Below are positions 1 to 7,026 of a DNA stretch of 64,000 nucleotides, piece after piece. Within the stretch, counting starts at the first letter, position 1. Each line of letters starts with the position of its first letter. The notes beneath the pieces were generated by a model, which worked only from the letters and a program-made list of their open reading frames with translations, ran no database searches and was not told the origin of the DNA. The stretch covers positions 1-64,000 of the forward strand of contig NZ_CAJVAS010000002.1 of NCBI RefSeq assembly GCF_910593845.1. Direction: 5' to 3'. Source of the DNA: Paenibacillus solanacearum (lineage in GTDB: Bacteria; Bacillota; Bacilli; Paenibacillales; NBRC-103111). The translations under genes and the position numbers were made by a program.

Positions 1-67
1 CCTTTAAAATTTCCAGTACAATCTGAGCCTTCTCTTCGGGTGTAAATCTCCGTCTAGTAGATGACAT
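1..67 (-). CDS. Transposase N-terminus (IS3 OrfA-like), cut by window edge
   Basis: Only the first 22 codons are in the window. They begin MSSTRRRFTPEEKAQIVLEI, a basic patch followed by the start of a helix, which resembles the N-terminal helix-turn-helix of IS3-family OrfA proteins. An AAAGGAG ribosome binding site lies 12 nt upstream of the ATG, and a TATAAT hexamer is at 111-116 on the same strand. The family call rests on about 20 residues, so another HTH transposase or regulator is possible. If correct, an insertion sequence ends somewhere between about 70 and 290, but I could not define its terminal repeat. Confidence 0.5.
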   Translation of the reverse strand, partial: MSSTRRRFTPEEKAQIVLEILK

Positions 68-665
68 ACAACTAAAGAACTCCTTTTTTGCTGTCTAGAT
101 TCTATGTAGCATTATAATTTAATATATCCTGAGCTCATCACCCTAACTTTTTATGTTAGTCGTTTCAACACGCGCTATCATCATACTTGTTACATACCGC
201 TTGGGCTAGCTTATTTGACATGCACTTAAACCAAACCGATTCACCCTGCTTCAATTCGCTTTTATTACCATTCTATCAGACTGAAAAAACTCCACCACAA
301 TAACAGGTGTCTGACCTCAAGGCACATGTTATTAGTAGAGTAGTCATTATGCTCTTCTGCCTGCTTTCTGAGCAAAGGGGATAGTGAGCATAAGCACTGA
401 GAGAAGGTGGGAACTGTCTACTACTGTAACCAGCGAAACCTGCGGGTCAGGTTTTTAGATGTTTGTCGAACGGTCCTTTTTCATAAAGGCTATGCCAAAC
501 CTTTTTTGGTTCCTAAGTTGGCGATGACAGCTATATAGATATGAAAGAATTCGTCCCCCCGTTGGCATACTGCTTAACATCTGGAGTCAAACAAACATAC
601 TGTTCTCGCAAAAAAAGCCGCAGAGTCTTCTCTGCAGCTTCCTTAGAACCACTATATTTTTGCTG
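68..665. other. Long non-coding stretch with inverted repeats
   Basis: No credible gene is seen here. The first half (68-290) is AT-rich and probably includes the end of the insertion sequence. From 299 to 460 there are several nested inverted repeats: 299-309 with 323-333 (11 bp, one mismatch), 348-355 with 387-394 (8 bp, perfect), 335-344 with 420-427 (partial), and a CAGGTTTTT hairpin near 438-458. These could belong to a structured RNA or to element ends. I did not recognise any known riboswitch. The right end (610-638) holds a terminator for the minus-strand gene. Confidence 0.5.
610..638 (-). terminator. Intrinsic terminator after the 666-923 gene
   Basis: On the minus strand a GC-rich 9-bp arm (630-638) pairs with 617-625 around an AAGA loop and is followed by a run of seven T. 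It lies 28 nt after the stop codon of the small protein gene. Confidence 0.85.
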
Positions 666-923
666 TTATAGCGAGCTTTTGGCCACGTCAACCAATTGTT
701 CGAACACTTCGTCATTGTCCTCCAGCATTTCTTCTACCGCTTCCAGCTGCTCCTCGTTCCCCGATTCCTTCAAGAAGAACAAGCCGTAGCCCCATTCTTT
801 GCCGTTTTTGCTGAATAACGTAATCTCGTAAGGGAGTTTATGCCCTTCGACTTGAAACCCCACTTTGCCGACATAACCGTCGCCTTTGTTATACTGCATC
901 GTTGCTTCCAATACTTGAATCAT
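666..923 (-). CDS. Small acidic hypothetical protein
   Basis: 85 residues starting MIQVLEATMQYNKGDGYVGK. I do not recognise a family. The first half looks like a small beta-rich domain (KVGFQVEGHKLPYEITLFSK) and the last 30 residues are a strongly acidic helix (EEQLEAVEEMLEDNDEVFEQ). There is no signal peptide or membrane segment. The ATG at 923 is preferred over an in-frame GTG nine bases upstream because AAAGGGTG lies at a suitable distance from the ATG. It sits 65 nt after the MutS2-like gene and ends at a strong terminator, so the two may be co-transcribed. No function is assigned. Confidence 0.75.
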   Translation of the reverse strand: MIQVLEATMQYNKGDGYVGKVGFQVEGHKLPYEITLFSKNGKEWGYGLFFLKESGNEEQLEAVEEMLEDNDEVFEQLVDVAKSSL

Positions 924-988
924 GCCGATCACCCTTTAATGTAAAATGCGTTCCGGACCCTGCACTCATCAATTTGTGCGGATTTTAC

Positions 989-2998
989 CTACTTGTCTTC
1001 CGCCGGTGTTATGATGAAGTTGCCGGGATCGTGTCGTTTGTTCATTTGCTTTCGTTTTTTCCTCGTATCCTTTGATTCAAACACGATGTCCATGTCGTAG
1101 CTCTCATCAGGATACAATTGTTTCTTTTCAATGTAAAGGGAAAGTCGTTTTCGGTTAATTTTGACCTTTTCCTTTTGAATCATAACCACAATGTTCCCTC
1201 TCTCGTCGGGTTGGCTGCATACGATTCCGGTACGCCGTAATGAATGGACCCAAACGCAATCCCCTAGCTCCAATACAGGCAGCGAAGCTTCTCGCTTTTG
1301 GCTTGCTGCTTGCCTGTCTTTTGCCGCCTCCTTCTCCGTTGATCCCGACGTTATACCGGAAGAATCGGGTTTATCTCCAGCGCTAACCGCTTCTGACCAT
1401 ACTGGAACGGCATCTGTCGCCATTCGATGCTCTGCAAGCGCCGCTTCCATCGAAACGAGCGGATCGCCCTGATGCCGGCTGTACGTGATCGCCTTGGAAC
1501 GTTCGATAATATGGTTTGGAACGCCCAGCTTAAGAGCAATCTGGAACGCGTAGCTGCTGCCTGCAGCGCCGATGGTAAGCTTGTAAAGCGGCTGAAGCGT
1601 CTCCAGGTCAAAAGCCATGCTTGCATTTTGGAATCCCGGAGCTTCTTCCGCAAACCGTTTGATTTCATTATAATGCGTCGTCGCAATGACTGTCGCTCCA
1701 CACTTATACAGCTCTTCCAGCACCGCGATCGACAATCCGATCCCCTCTCCCGGATCTGTCCCGGTTGCCAGTTCGTCCAGCAAAATTAAGGAGGAAGGGC
1801 CGGCCGTATGCAGAATGCGAATGACATTTTTGATATGCGACGAGAATGTGCTTAGCGAATGCTCCAAGCTTTGTCCATCGCCGATATCTGCCGATACGTC
1901 GGAGTATATGGCAAAGTCGCTTCCTTCATCTACCGGTACGAGCAGTCCGGACTGAACCATCATCGTCAACAGTCCGATCGTTTTCAACGCTACGGTTTTC
2001 CCCCCGGTATTCGGTCCTGTAATGATCAAAGCACGATAGCCGTTGCCAATCTCGAATTGAAGAGGCACGGAATGGTTACCCAGTAACGGGTGTTTCCCTC
2101 CTGCGATTCGAATGATTCCTTCCGTATTCAACCGGACCGTGCGCCCATCCAATGATCGAGCATACTTGGCTTTGGCTGTCAAAAAATCATAGTGCCCGAT
2201 CGTTTCCAGGTTAATCGCAATCTCGTATCGATACGATTCCGTCAAATCGGTCAAATACGCAATGATCTTCATTTCTTCCGCAGCCTCGTCTGCGCGCCAG
2301 CCATTAAGCTCAAAGGAGAGCTGAGCCAGATCAGCCGGCTCGATAAAAACGGTCTGACCGCTCGCAGACTCATCCAGCACCGTACCCGGTATTAATTTTC
2401 TGTGTTCTTTCTTCACCGGAACTACGTAACGGTCTCCCCGCATGCTGACGACGTATTCTTGCAAATATGAACGGTACTTTTGCATGGTTCCGTCCAGCTT
2501 TTTCTTGATCCGCTCTTCGATAATGACCATTTTTTTGCGAATTTTGCTCAGCTCCGGGCTGGCCTGATCGGTCACTTGCCCATGGCGAATACAACGCTCG
2601 ATTTCGCGCTTCAACTCGGTCAGATCATGCATGGATTGCGCATATGCGCTCACGTTAGGCGCTACCGATTCCTTCTTTGCCATAAACCGCTTCAGTTGCT
2701 CCGTGGCCTCCAGCAGTCTGCCGATCAATTGGAGCTCCTCGATCGATAGCAGTATTCCTTTTCCAAAGCCTGCGACGAGCTGCTCCATTCCATCCAGCGC
2801 CGGGATCGGGATGCTGGCTCCAAATTGGATGATGCATACCGCCTCTTCCGTCTCCTCCAGCAGCCGCTCAATGACTCGTTTATCTGTCAGCGGCACCATT
2901 TGCTTCACAAGATTTTTCCCGAGATACGACAAGGCAAAGTCGGTCAACCGAGCTTTCACTTTGTCAAACTCCAAGCGATTCGTTACATCAAAAACCAT
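989..2998 (-). CDS. MutS2-family ATPase lacking the Smr nuclease domain
   Basis: 669 residues with the MutS2 layout: an N-terminal helical core, a coiled clamp, and an ABC-type ATPase with Walker A (TGPNTGGKT), Walker B (LILLDELATGTDP) and a HYNEIK switch region. After the ATPase there is a linker and a KOW-like segment (GDCVWVHSLRRTGIV), but the Smr endonuclease domain that normally ends MutS2 (about 780 residues) is absent. The tail is instead short and basic. The start at 2998 is set by AAGGAGG eight bases upstream; an in-frame start at 3034 lacks this. Family members act on recombination intermediates or rescue stalled ribosomes; which role applies here cannot be told. A full-length MutS2 probably exists elsewhere in the genome (inference). 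Confidence 0.85.
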   Translation of the reverse strand: MVFDVTNRLEFDKVKARLTDFALSYLGKNLVKQMVPLTDKRVIERLLEETEEAVCIIQFGASIPIPALDGMEQLVAGFGKGILLSIEELQLIGRLLEATEQLKRFMAKKESVAPNVSAYAQSMHDLTELKREIERCIRHGQVTDQASPELSKIRKKMVIIEERIKKKLDGTMQKYRSYLQEYVVSMRGDRYVVPVKKEHRKLIPGTVLDESASGQTVFIEPADLAQLSFELNGWRADEAAEEMKIIAYLTDLTESYRYEIAINLETIGHYDFLTAKAKYARSLDGRTVRLNTEGIIRIAGGKHPLLGNHSVPLQFEIGNGYRALIITGPNTGGKTVALKTIGLLTMMVQSGLLVPVDEGSDFAIYSDVSADIGDGQSLEHSLSTFSSHIKNVIRILHTAGPSSLILLDELATGTDPGEGIGLSIAVLEELYKCGATVIATTHYNEIKRFAEEAPGFQNASMAFDLETLQPLYKLTIGAAGSSYAFQIALKLGVPNHIIERSKAITYSRHQGDPLVSMEAALAEHRMATDAVPVWSEAVSAGDKPDSSGITSGSTEKEAAKDRQAASQKREASLPVLELGDCVWVHSLRRTGIVCSQPDERGNIVVMIQKEKVKINRKRLSLYIEKKQLYPDESYDMDIVFESKDTRKKRKQMNKRHDPGNFIITPAEDK

Positions 2999-3030
2999 AG
3001 ATCGTTCCTCCTTAAGATCTTTTGTAAAAA

Positions 3031-3069
3031 GCAAAAAAGCAGAAGACGAACAATTCGTTCATCTTCTGC
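3031..3069 (-). terminator. Terminator-like hairpin in the leader of the MutS2-like gene
   Basis: GCAGAAGA (3039-3046) pairs with TCTTCTGC (3062-3069), with a second inner helix GAAC/GTTC, and is followed on the minus strand by TTTTTTGC. It ends only about 33 nt before the start codon at 2998 and lies downstream of a plausible promoter, so it may attenuate that gene. It could instead simply be a second terminator for the RNA transcribed from 3358. Confidence 0.7.
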
Positions 3070-3079
3070 CTGCATATCG

Positions 3080-3107
3080 ATCGTATCCTATAGTTGGCGA
3101 ATGACAA
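3080..3107 (-). promoter_or_regulatory. Possible sigma-A promoter for the MutS2-like gene
   Basis: TTGTCA (3102-3107), 16-bp spacer, TACGAT (3080-3085). It is a moderate match (5/6 and 4/6). It places the start of transcription just before the hairpin at 3031-3069. Confidence 0.4.
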
Positions 3108-3128
3108 AGAGTACCCGAAAAAGGGCAC

Positions 3129-3152
3129 AAAAAAACGTGCTGCAAGAGCACG
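3129..3152 (-). terminator. Intrinsic terminator of the candidate small RNA
   Basis: CGTGCT (3136-3141) pairs with AGCACG (3147-3152) around a 5-nt loop and is followed on the minus strand by seven T residues (3129-3135). Confidence 0.85.
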
Positions 3153-3358
3153 GTTTCCGCCAATGGATCGACCTGTATAACGGCGTAAGGTTCCCGATGT
3201 TCTTAACTAGATTTCAATACCGCAACGTCATTGTGCGATTCACGCGTATATCCCAAAATGGACATACCTGTAGCGTTAACGCAATTCACGAAGCGATACT
3301 ATGAAATTAATTAGTTAAGAACCCATCCGGACATCAAAATTTCCCCTTAGTCGTATTT
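3129..3358 (-). ncRNA. Candidate small RNA, about 230 nt, unknown family
   Basis: Three signals delimit this: a near-consensus promoter at 3365-3393, an 11-bp perfect long-range helix (3199-3209 with 3312-3322, extendable by GATG/CATC), and an intrinsic terminator at 3129-3152. The loop enclosed by the long helix (3210-3311) contains further small inverted repeats such as GCGTTAACGC. No minus-strand open reading frame with a ribosome binding site is present. I compared it by eye with 6S RNA, tmRNA, RNase P, SRP RNA, T-box and common riboswitches and saw no match. The 5' end is inferred from the promoter. Confidence 0.6.
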
Positions 3359-3364
3359 ACCGTT

Positions 3365-3393
3365 ATCATATGACTTTTTCCCAGCATTGTCAA
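3365..3393 (-). promoter_or_regulatory. Near-consensus sigma-A promoter
   Basis: TTGACA at 3388-3393, a 17-bp spacer, and TATGAT at 3365-3370. It lies just after the hrpB stop codon and points away from hrpB. The next start codon is about 370 nt downstream, beyond two terminators, so its product is probably the small RNA. Confidence 0.8.
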
Positions 3394-3403
3394 TCCGCCG
3401 CGG

Positions 3404-6010
3404 TTAACTCCTCGGCTTCGCCCGGTTGGTCGGCATGGCGGCCAGCGGATCGTCGGGCCAATAATGCTTAGGGTATCGTCCCTTTAAATCTTTTTTCACT
3501 TCGAAATAAGCGTTCTGCCAAAAGCTTGCCAAATCTTTGGTCACCTGAACCGGGCGTTGGGCTGGAGACAGCAAGTGCAGCGTGACAGGAACGGTGCCTC
3601 TGGCTATACGCGGCGTATCCTGAAGGCCGAACATTTCCTGCAACCGCACGGATAGCACCGGCGAAGTCAGGTCGCTGTAGTCAACTGGAATGCGCGAACC
3701 GCTCGGAACGGTAATATGCGTAGGAACCGAAGCATCGAGCTCCCTGCGCTGTTCCCATGTAAGCATTGCCTCCAAAATGTCGGTAAGCCGAAGCCGTGCG
3801 AGATCGTTACGGCTCTTTAACCCGTATACATGCGGGCCAAGCCATTGCTCCAGCGCAGCTAGCAGCGCTTCATCGGACAAATCCGGCCAGGAAGCATCCA
3901 CGGCATGCATGAAGCCTGCCCGGTGCTGAAGCTGGCGGGCTGCCCGGGTCCAAGGCAAGATGTCTAGCCCCTCTTCGGCGATCCCTTGCATGAGCGCAAA
4001 CAGCAATTCCTCGGGTGTAGGACTTGCCGTCGGATGTTCCTTCAGCACGAGTGCACCAAGCTTATGCTTCGTAGTCGCCCGGACGCGGCCTGCTGAACGG
4101 TCCCACTCAACAGATTTCTCCTGCTTGATCAGTGATGGACAATACAATTCCAATTGCTCCGCATCTACCGGACTCGCCAAGTATATCCGACTTTCTGCAC
4201 CACCGTCGTCCAGATCGACCGCAACAAGATACGATGCGGATGAGATAACCTGCGTACCGGCATCGGGCAATATCGCCCCGCGCCCGTTGCTCAGCAAATA
4301 GCGACCGTCAGCTCTTTTTTGAGCAATACGATCAGGGTAGGCCAAGGCAAGCAGCAGCCCGGAAGAATGAATATCTGCGACCGGCTCCTGATCCGCAGGC
4401 GGATGTGATTCGTAAATATGACGCCCCTCGGCAGCGATTCGGCGGCAAGCAGCGACATCCAGCGAATAACCGGGCAGTGCCGGACTCCGAAGGTTCGCGA
4501 TCTGCCCATCATCTGAATGCGCCTGATCTACAGCAGCGGTCGGCTGCCCGGAAACGTACGGTTTATGCGGTTTGTGCGGGGAAGCTGACATGATCTTATG
4601 CACGGCCTCGATCCGGACGCGCAAATCGGCATCCGCCGTCCCCGTGTCTTTGCGCATGAAATCCCGTTCGTTTAGGACTGCCGCAATCATGCAGGCCAGT
4701 TTCGTTTGCTTGAGCGCAGCGGCCTGAACGAGCATATGGGCGAACCGCGGATGAAGCCCCCGCTCCGCCAAGTCGCGGCCGTACGGCGTAATGCTGCCCC
4801 GCTCATCCATCGCGCCAAGTCTGTGCAGCAGTTCCCTTGCATGCGCCATGGCTGCGGCCGGAGGCGGATCAAGCCATTGCAGCTCCGACGGATCGGCCAC
4901 GCCCCAAGCCGCCAGTTCAAGCGCAAGCCCGGTCATATCGGCTTCCAAAATTTCCGGCGTGGACTGCTCCTTCAGATTCCGGTCCTCCTGGACCGTCCAC
5001 AGCCGGTAACAGACGCCGGAATCAAGCCGTCCGGCCCGTCCTCGGCGCTGGTCCGCCGAAGCGCGGGAGACGCGAATCGTCTCCAGTCTCGACATCCCGG
5101 TTCGCGGCAAGAACCGGGGGACGCGCATAAGACCGCTGTCGATGACGATACGGACCCCTTCCACCGTTAAACTGGTCTCGGCAATCGATGTAGCAAGCAC
5201 AATTTTCCGCTCTCCCGGCGCACAGGGAGCTAGAGCCGCATCCTGCTCCTCTTGTGACAAAACGCCAAACAACGGCGCGATTCGAAACTGACTCCCAAGC
5301 TTTCTTTCGCGCAACCGCGCTTCCACACGCCGGATTTCGGCCGCCCCCGGGAGAAATACAAGCACATCGCCCGGATCGTTCTCAAGCGCGTGCGCAACGC
5401 TGCGCACGATCTGCTGCTCGAGCCGTTCATCCGACGGCCTGTCCAAATAACGAGTCTCCACAGGAAAGCTGCGCCCTTCGCTTCTGACGATTGGCGCGGA
5501 ACCAAGAAGACTCGCTACCGGTTCCGCTTCGATCGTTGCGGACATGACGACGATGCGCAAATCTTCGCGAAGCAGCTGCTGCGTCTGAAGACAAAGCGCG
5601 AGGCCCAGGTCCGCATGCAGGCTTCGTTCGTGAAACTCGTCAAAGATGACCGCCCCTATGCCTTCGAGGGCCTGGTCTTCCTGGAGCATGCGCGTGAGCA
5701 CCCCCTCGGTTATGACCTCGATGCGCGTTCGGGCACCTACCTTCGTATCCATGCGCACGCGATACCCTACCGTTTCGCCGACATGCTCCCCGAGCTCCGA
5801 TGCCATGCGCCTTGCGGCGGAACGTGCGGCCAGACGACGTGGCTCCAGCATGACGATGCGCTGGTTGCGGAGCCACGGCTCGTCCAGCAACGCCAAAGGG
5901 ACGCGGGTCGTCTTCCCCGCGCCTGGAGGCGCAACAAGCACTGCGCTGACAGCGCTGCGCAATAGGTTCTGTAATTCCGGGAGGACCGGATCGATCGGTA
6001 ATTGTTTCAT
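3404..6010 (-). CDS. hrpB: ATP-dependent helicase HrpB (DEAH family)
   Basis: 868 residues, the usual HrpB length. Walker A (APPGAGKTTRVP) is near residue 27 and the Walker B box reads FDEFHERS. Motif III (VMSATI), the helicase C core (TSIAETSLTVEGV, QRRGRAGR), an HA2-like region and the C-terminal HrpB domain follow. Substrates of HrpB in most bacteria are undefined; it is a DExH RNA helicase. GGAG lies eight bases before the ATG. The gene is flanked by small unrelated genes, so context gives no pathway. HrpB is best known from proteobacteria but also occurs in Paenibacillus-type genomes. Confidence 0.93.
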   Translation of the reverse strand: MKQLPIDPVLPELQNLLRSAVSAVLVAPPGAGKTTRVPLALLDEPWLRNQRIVMLEPRRLAARSAARRMASELGEHVGETVGYRVRMDTKVGARTRIEVITEGVLTRMLQEDQALEGIGAVIFDEFHERSLHADLGLALCLQTQQLLREDLRIVVMSATIEAEPVASLLGSAPIVRSEGRSFPVETRYLDRPSDERLEQQIVRSVAHALENDPGDVLVFLPGAAEIRRVEARLRERKLGSQFRIAPLFGVLSQEEQDAALAPCAPGERKIVLATSIAETSLTVEGVRIVIDSGLMRVPRFLPRTGMSRLETIRVSRASADQRRGRAGRLDSGVCYRLWTVQEDRNLKEQSTPEILEADMTGLALELAAWGVADPSELQWLDPPPAAAMAHARELLHRLGAMDERGSITPYGRDLAERGLHPRFAHMLVQAAALKQTKLACMIAAVLNERDFMRKDTGTADADLRVRIEAVHKIMSASPHKPHKPYVSGQPTAAVDQAHSDDGQIANLRSPALPGYSLDVAACRRIAAEGRHIYESHPPADQEPVADIHSSGLLLALAYPDRIAQKRADGRYLLSNGRGAILPDAGTQVISSASYLVAVDLDDGGAESRIYLASPVDAEQLELYCPSLIKQEKSVEWDRSAGRVRATTKHKLGALVLKEHPTASPTPEELLFALMQGIAEEGLDILPWTRAARQLQHRAGFMHAVDASWPDLSDEALLAALEQWLGPHVYGLKSRNDLARLRLTDILEAMLTWEQRRELDASVPTHITVPSGSRIPVDYSDLTSPVLSVRLQEMFGLQDTPRIARGTVPVTLHLLSPAQRPVQVTKDLASFWQNAYFEVKKDLKGRYPKHYWPDDPLAAMPTNRAKPRS

Positions 6011-6052
6011 TCTCTGCTCTCCATCAACTTCATCCGGTTATACCGGTTCCGG

Positions 6053-6451
6053 TCACCACCCCGGAGGCCAATAGCCGATACCTGGTCCGGTCGGACCTTC
6101 AAATGTATGTTCATGCCTGGGAATTCCGGTCTCGGTGGAGTAATAGCCTCCCTGAAACGAAAACGGCTCATCGTCTACCCGATCGTATACTTCATGGATA
6201 TGGGACCCGTCCGGCAGCGGAATGGCCGGCCCGGTCGTACCGATGACACGGTGGAAATGTCCCCGGTTCACCATCGTATGTCCCTGATAGTTGTGTTGAT
6301 GCCCATCATAAGCATCTCCGTTGGCCGGATAAACATAAAACTCCAGTATATGCGAGTGCCCGAGGCTGACGCTGGTGACGGCGCGGTAAAAATGCGCATG
6401 AGCCGGTTGTTCTCTCACCTTCTGCTGCGGCATAGCCGATTCTTTGTCCAT
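6053..6451 (-). CDS. ymaF: YmaF-family histidine-rich protein
   Basis: 132 residues with repeated H-x-H motifs (HAHFYRAVTSV, GHSHILEFYVYP, DGHQHNYQGHTM, RGHFHRVIG, GSHIHEVYD, RHEHTFEG). This spacing of paired histidines and aromatic residues in a beta-rich repeat is characteristic of the YmaF family, a spore-former protein of unknown function. A GGGGGGAG site precedes the ATG. There is no signal peptide or membrane segment. The histidine pairs suggest metal binding, but that is inference. Confidence 0.8.
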   Translation of the reverse strand: MDKESAMPQQKVREQPAHAHFYRAVTSVSLGHSHILEFYVYPANGDAYDGHQHNYQGHTMVNRGHFHRVIGTTGPAIPLPDGSHIHEVYDRVDDEPFSFQGGYYSTETGIPRHEHTFEGPTGPGIGYWPPGW

Positions 6452-6500
6452 GCTCTCCCCCCTTCATCAGCTTATGCCGATTCCGGAGGGTTTCATCACT

Positions 6501-6695
6501 TTACTTGATGATTTCCTTGACTCGTCCGACTTGACCGTCGGTCAGGCGAACCTTGATACCGTGCGGATGTGATGGTGAATTCGTCAAAATATCCTTGACC
6601 ACACCGCGCGTCAGCCTTCCTGTCCGCTGATCCTGCTTCAGCACAATATGTACTTCCAATCCTGGGGCTATGTCTTTACGCGATTGTCCGTTCAC
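6501..6695 (-). CDS. ywbE: YwbE-family protein (DUF2196)
   Basis: 64 residues and nearly collinear with Bacillus YwbE: GLEVHIVLKQDQRTGRLTRG near the start, TNSPSHPHGIKVRL in the middle and GRVKEII at the end. The family is small, basic and of unknown function; the fold resembles a KOW/SH3-like barrel (inference). It starts with GTG at 6695, with GGAG nine bases upstream. It is followed 49 nt later by ymaF. Confidence 0.88.
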   Translation of the reverse strand: MNGQSRKDIAPGLEVHIVLKQDQRTGRLTRGVVKDILTNSPSHPHGIKVRLTDGQVGRVKEIIK

Positions 6696-6715
6696 TTATG
6701 ATGTCTCCTTGCACT

Positions 6716-6901
6716 TTACTTTTCAGGCAGAGCAAGCCACCCGTTGTATATTGCATAATAGAACATGAACATGCTGATTAAACCGAGCGCCAAAAAAAGG
6801 AAGGCGATCTTCATTTTACGTTGAAAAAATAATACAAACGCTGCGCTCACTAATGATCCCATAACGAGCAAACAGAGCATCAGCACAATCGTCGCTGGCA
6901 T
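6716..6901 (-). CDS. Small membrane protein, two predicted TM helices
   Basis: 61 residues. Two hydrophobic segments are clear, about residues 4-26 and 32-51, separated by a short basic loop (FQRKMKIAF), which suggests a hairpin with the loop on the cytoplasmic side. GAGAGGAG lies ten bases upstream of the ATG. It is 20 nt upstream of ywbE and probably shares its transcript. No family is recognised. Confidence 0.7.
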   Translation of the reverse strand: MPATIVLMLCLLVMGSLVSAAFVLFFQRKMKIAFLFLALGLISMFMFYYAIYNGWLALPEK

Positions 6902-7026
6902 AACAAACAGACTCCTCTCCGGTAAATCCGCGAAATATCTTTTTTAAGATAACATACCTGCGTGCGGCTGAACACCTGATTTTTCACCGGAAAATAACAA
7001 TCCTGTTAACAATGCGACAATTCGGA

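Noticed and set aside
299-460. Cobalamin, SAM or other known riboswitch
   Set aside because: Parts of the sequence resemble fragments of such elements, but none of the conserved cores is complete and no gene lies immediately downstream on the plus strand.
541-789. 82-residue plus-strand ORF near the left edge
   Set aside because: It runs through the minus-strand terminator and into the small protein gene, and has no ribosome binding site; composition is Ser-rich and shadow-like.
2825-3304. 159-residue plus-strand ORF covering the candidate RNA
   Set aside because: It starts inside the MutS2-like gene on the opposite strand and has no start signal or family motif.
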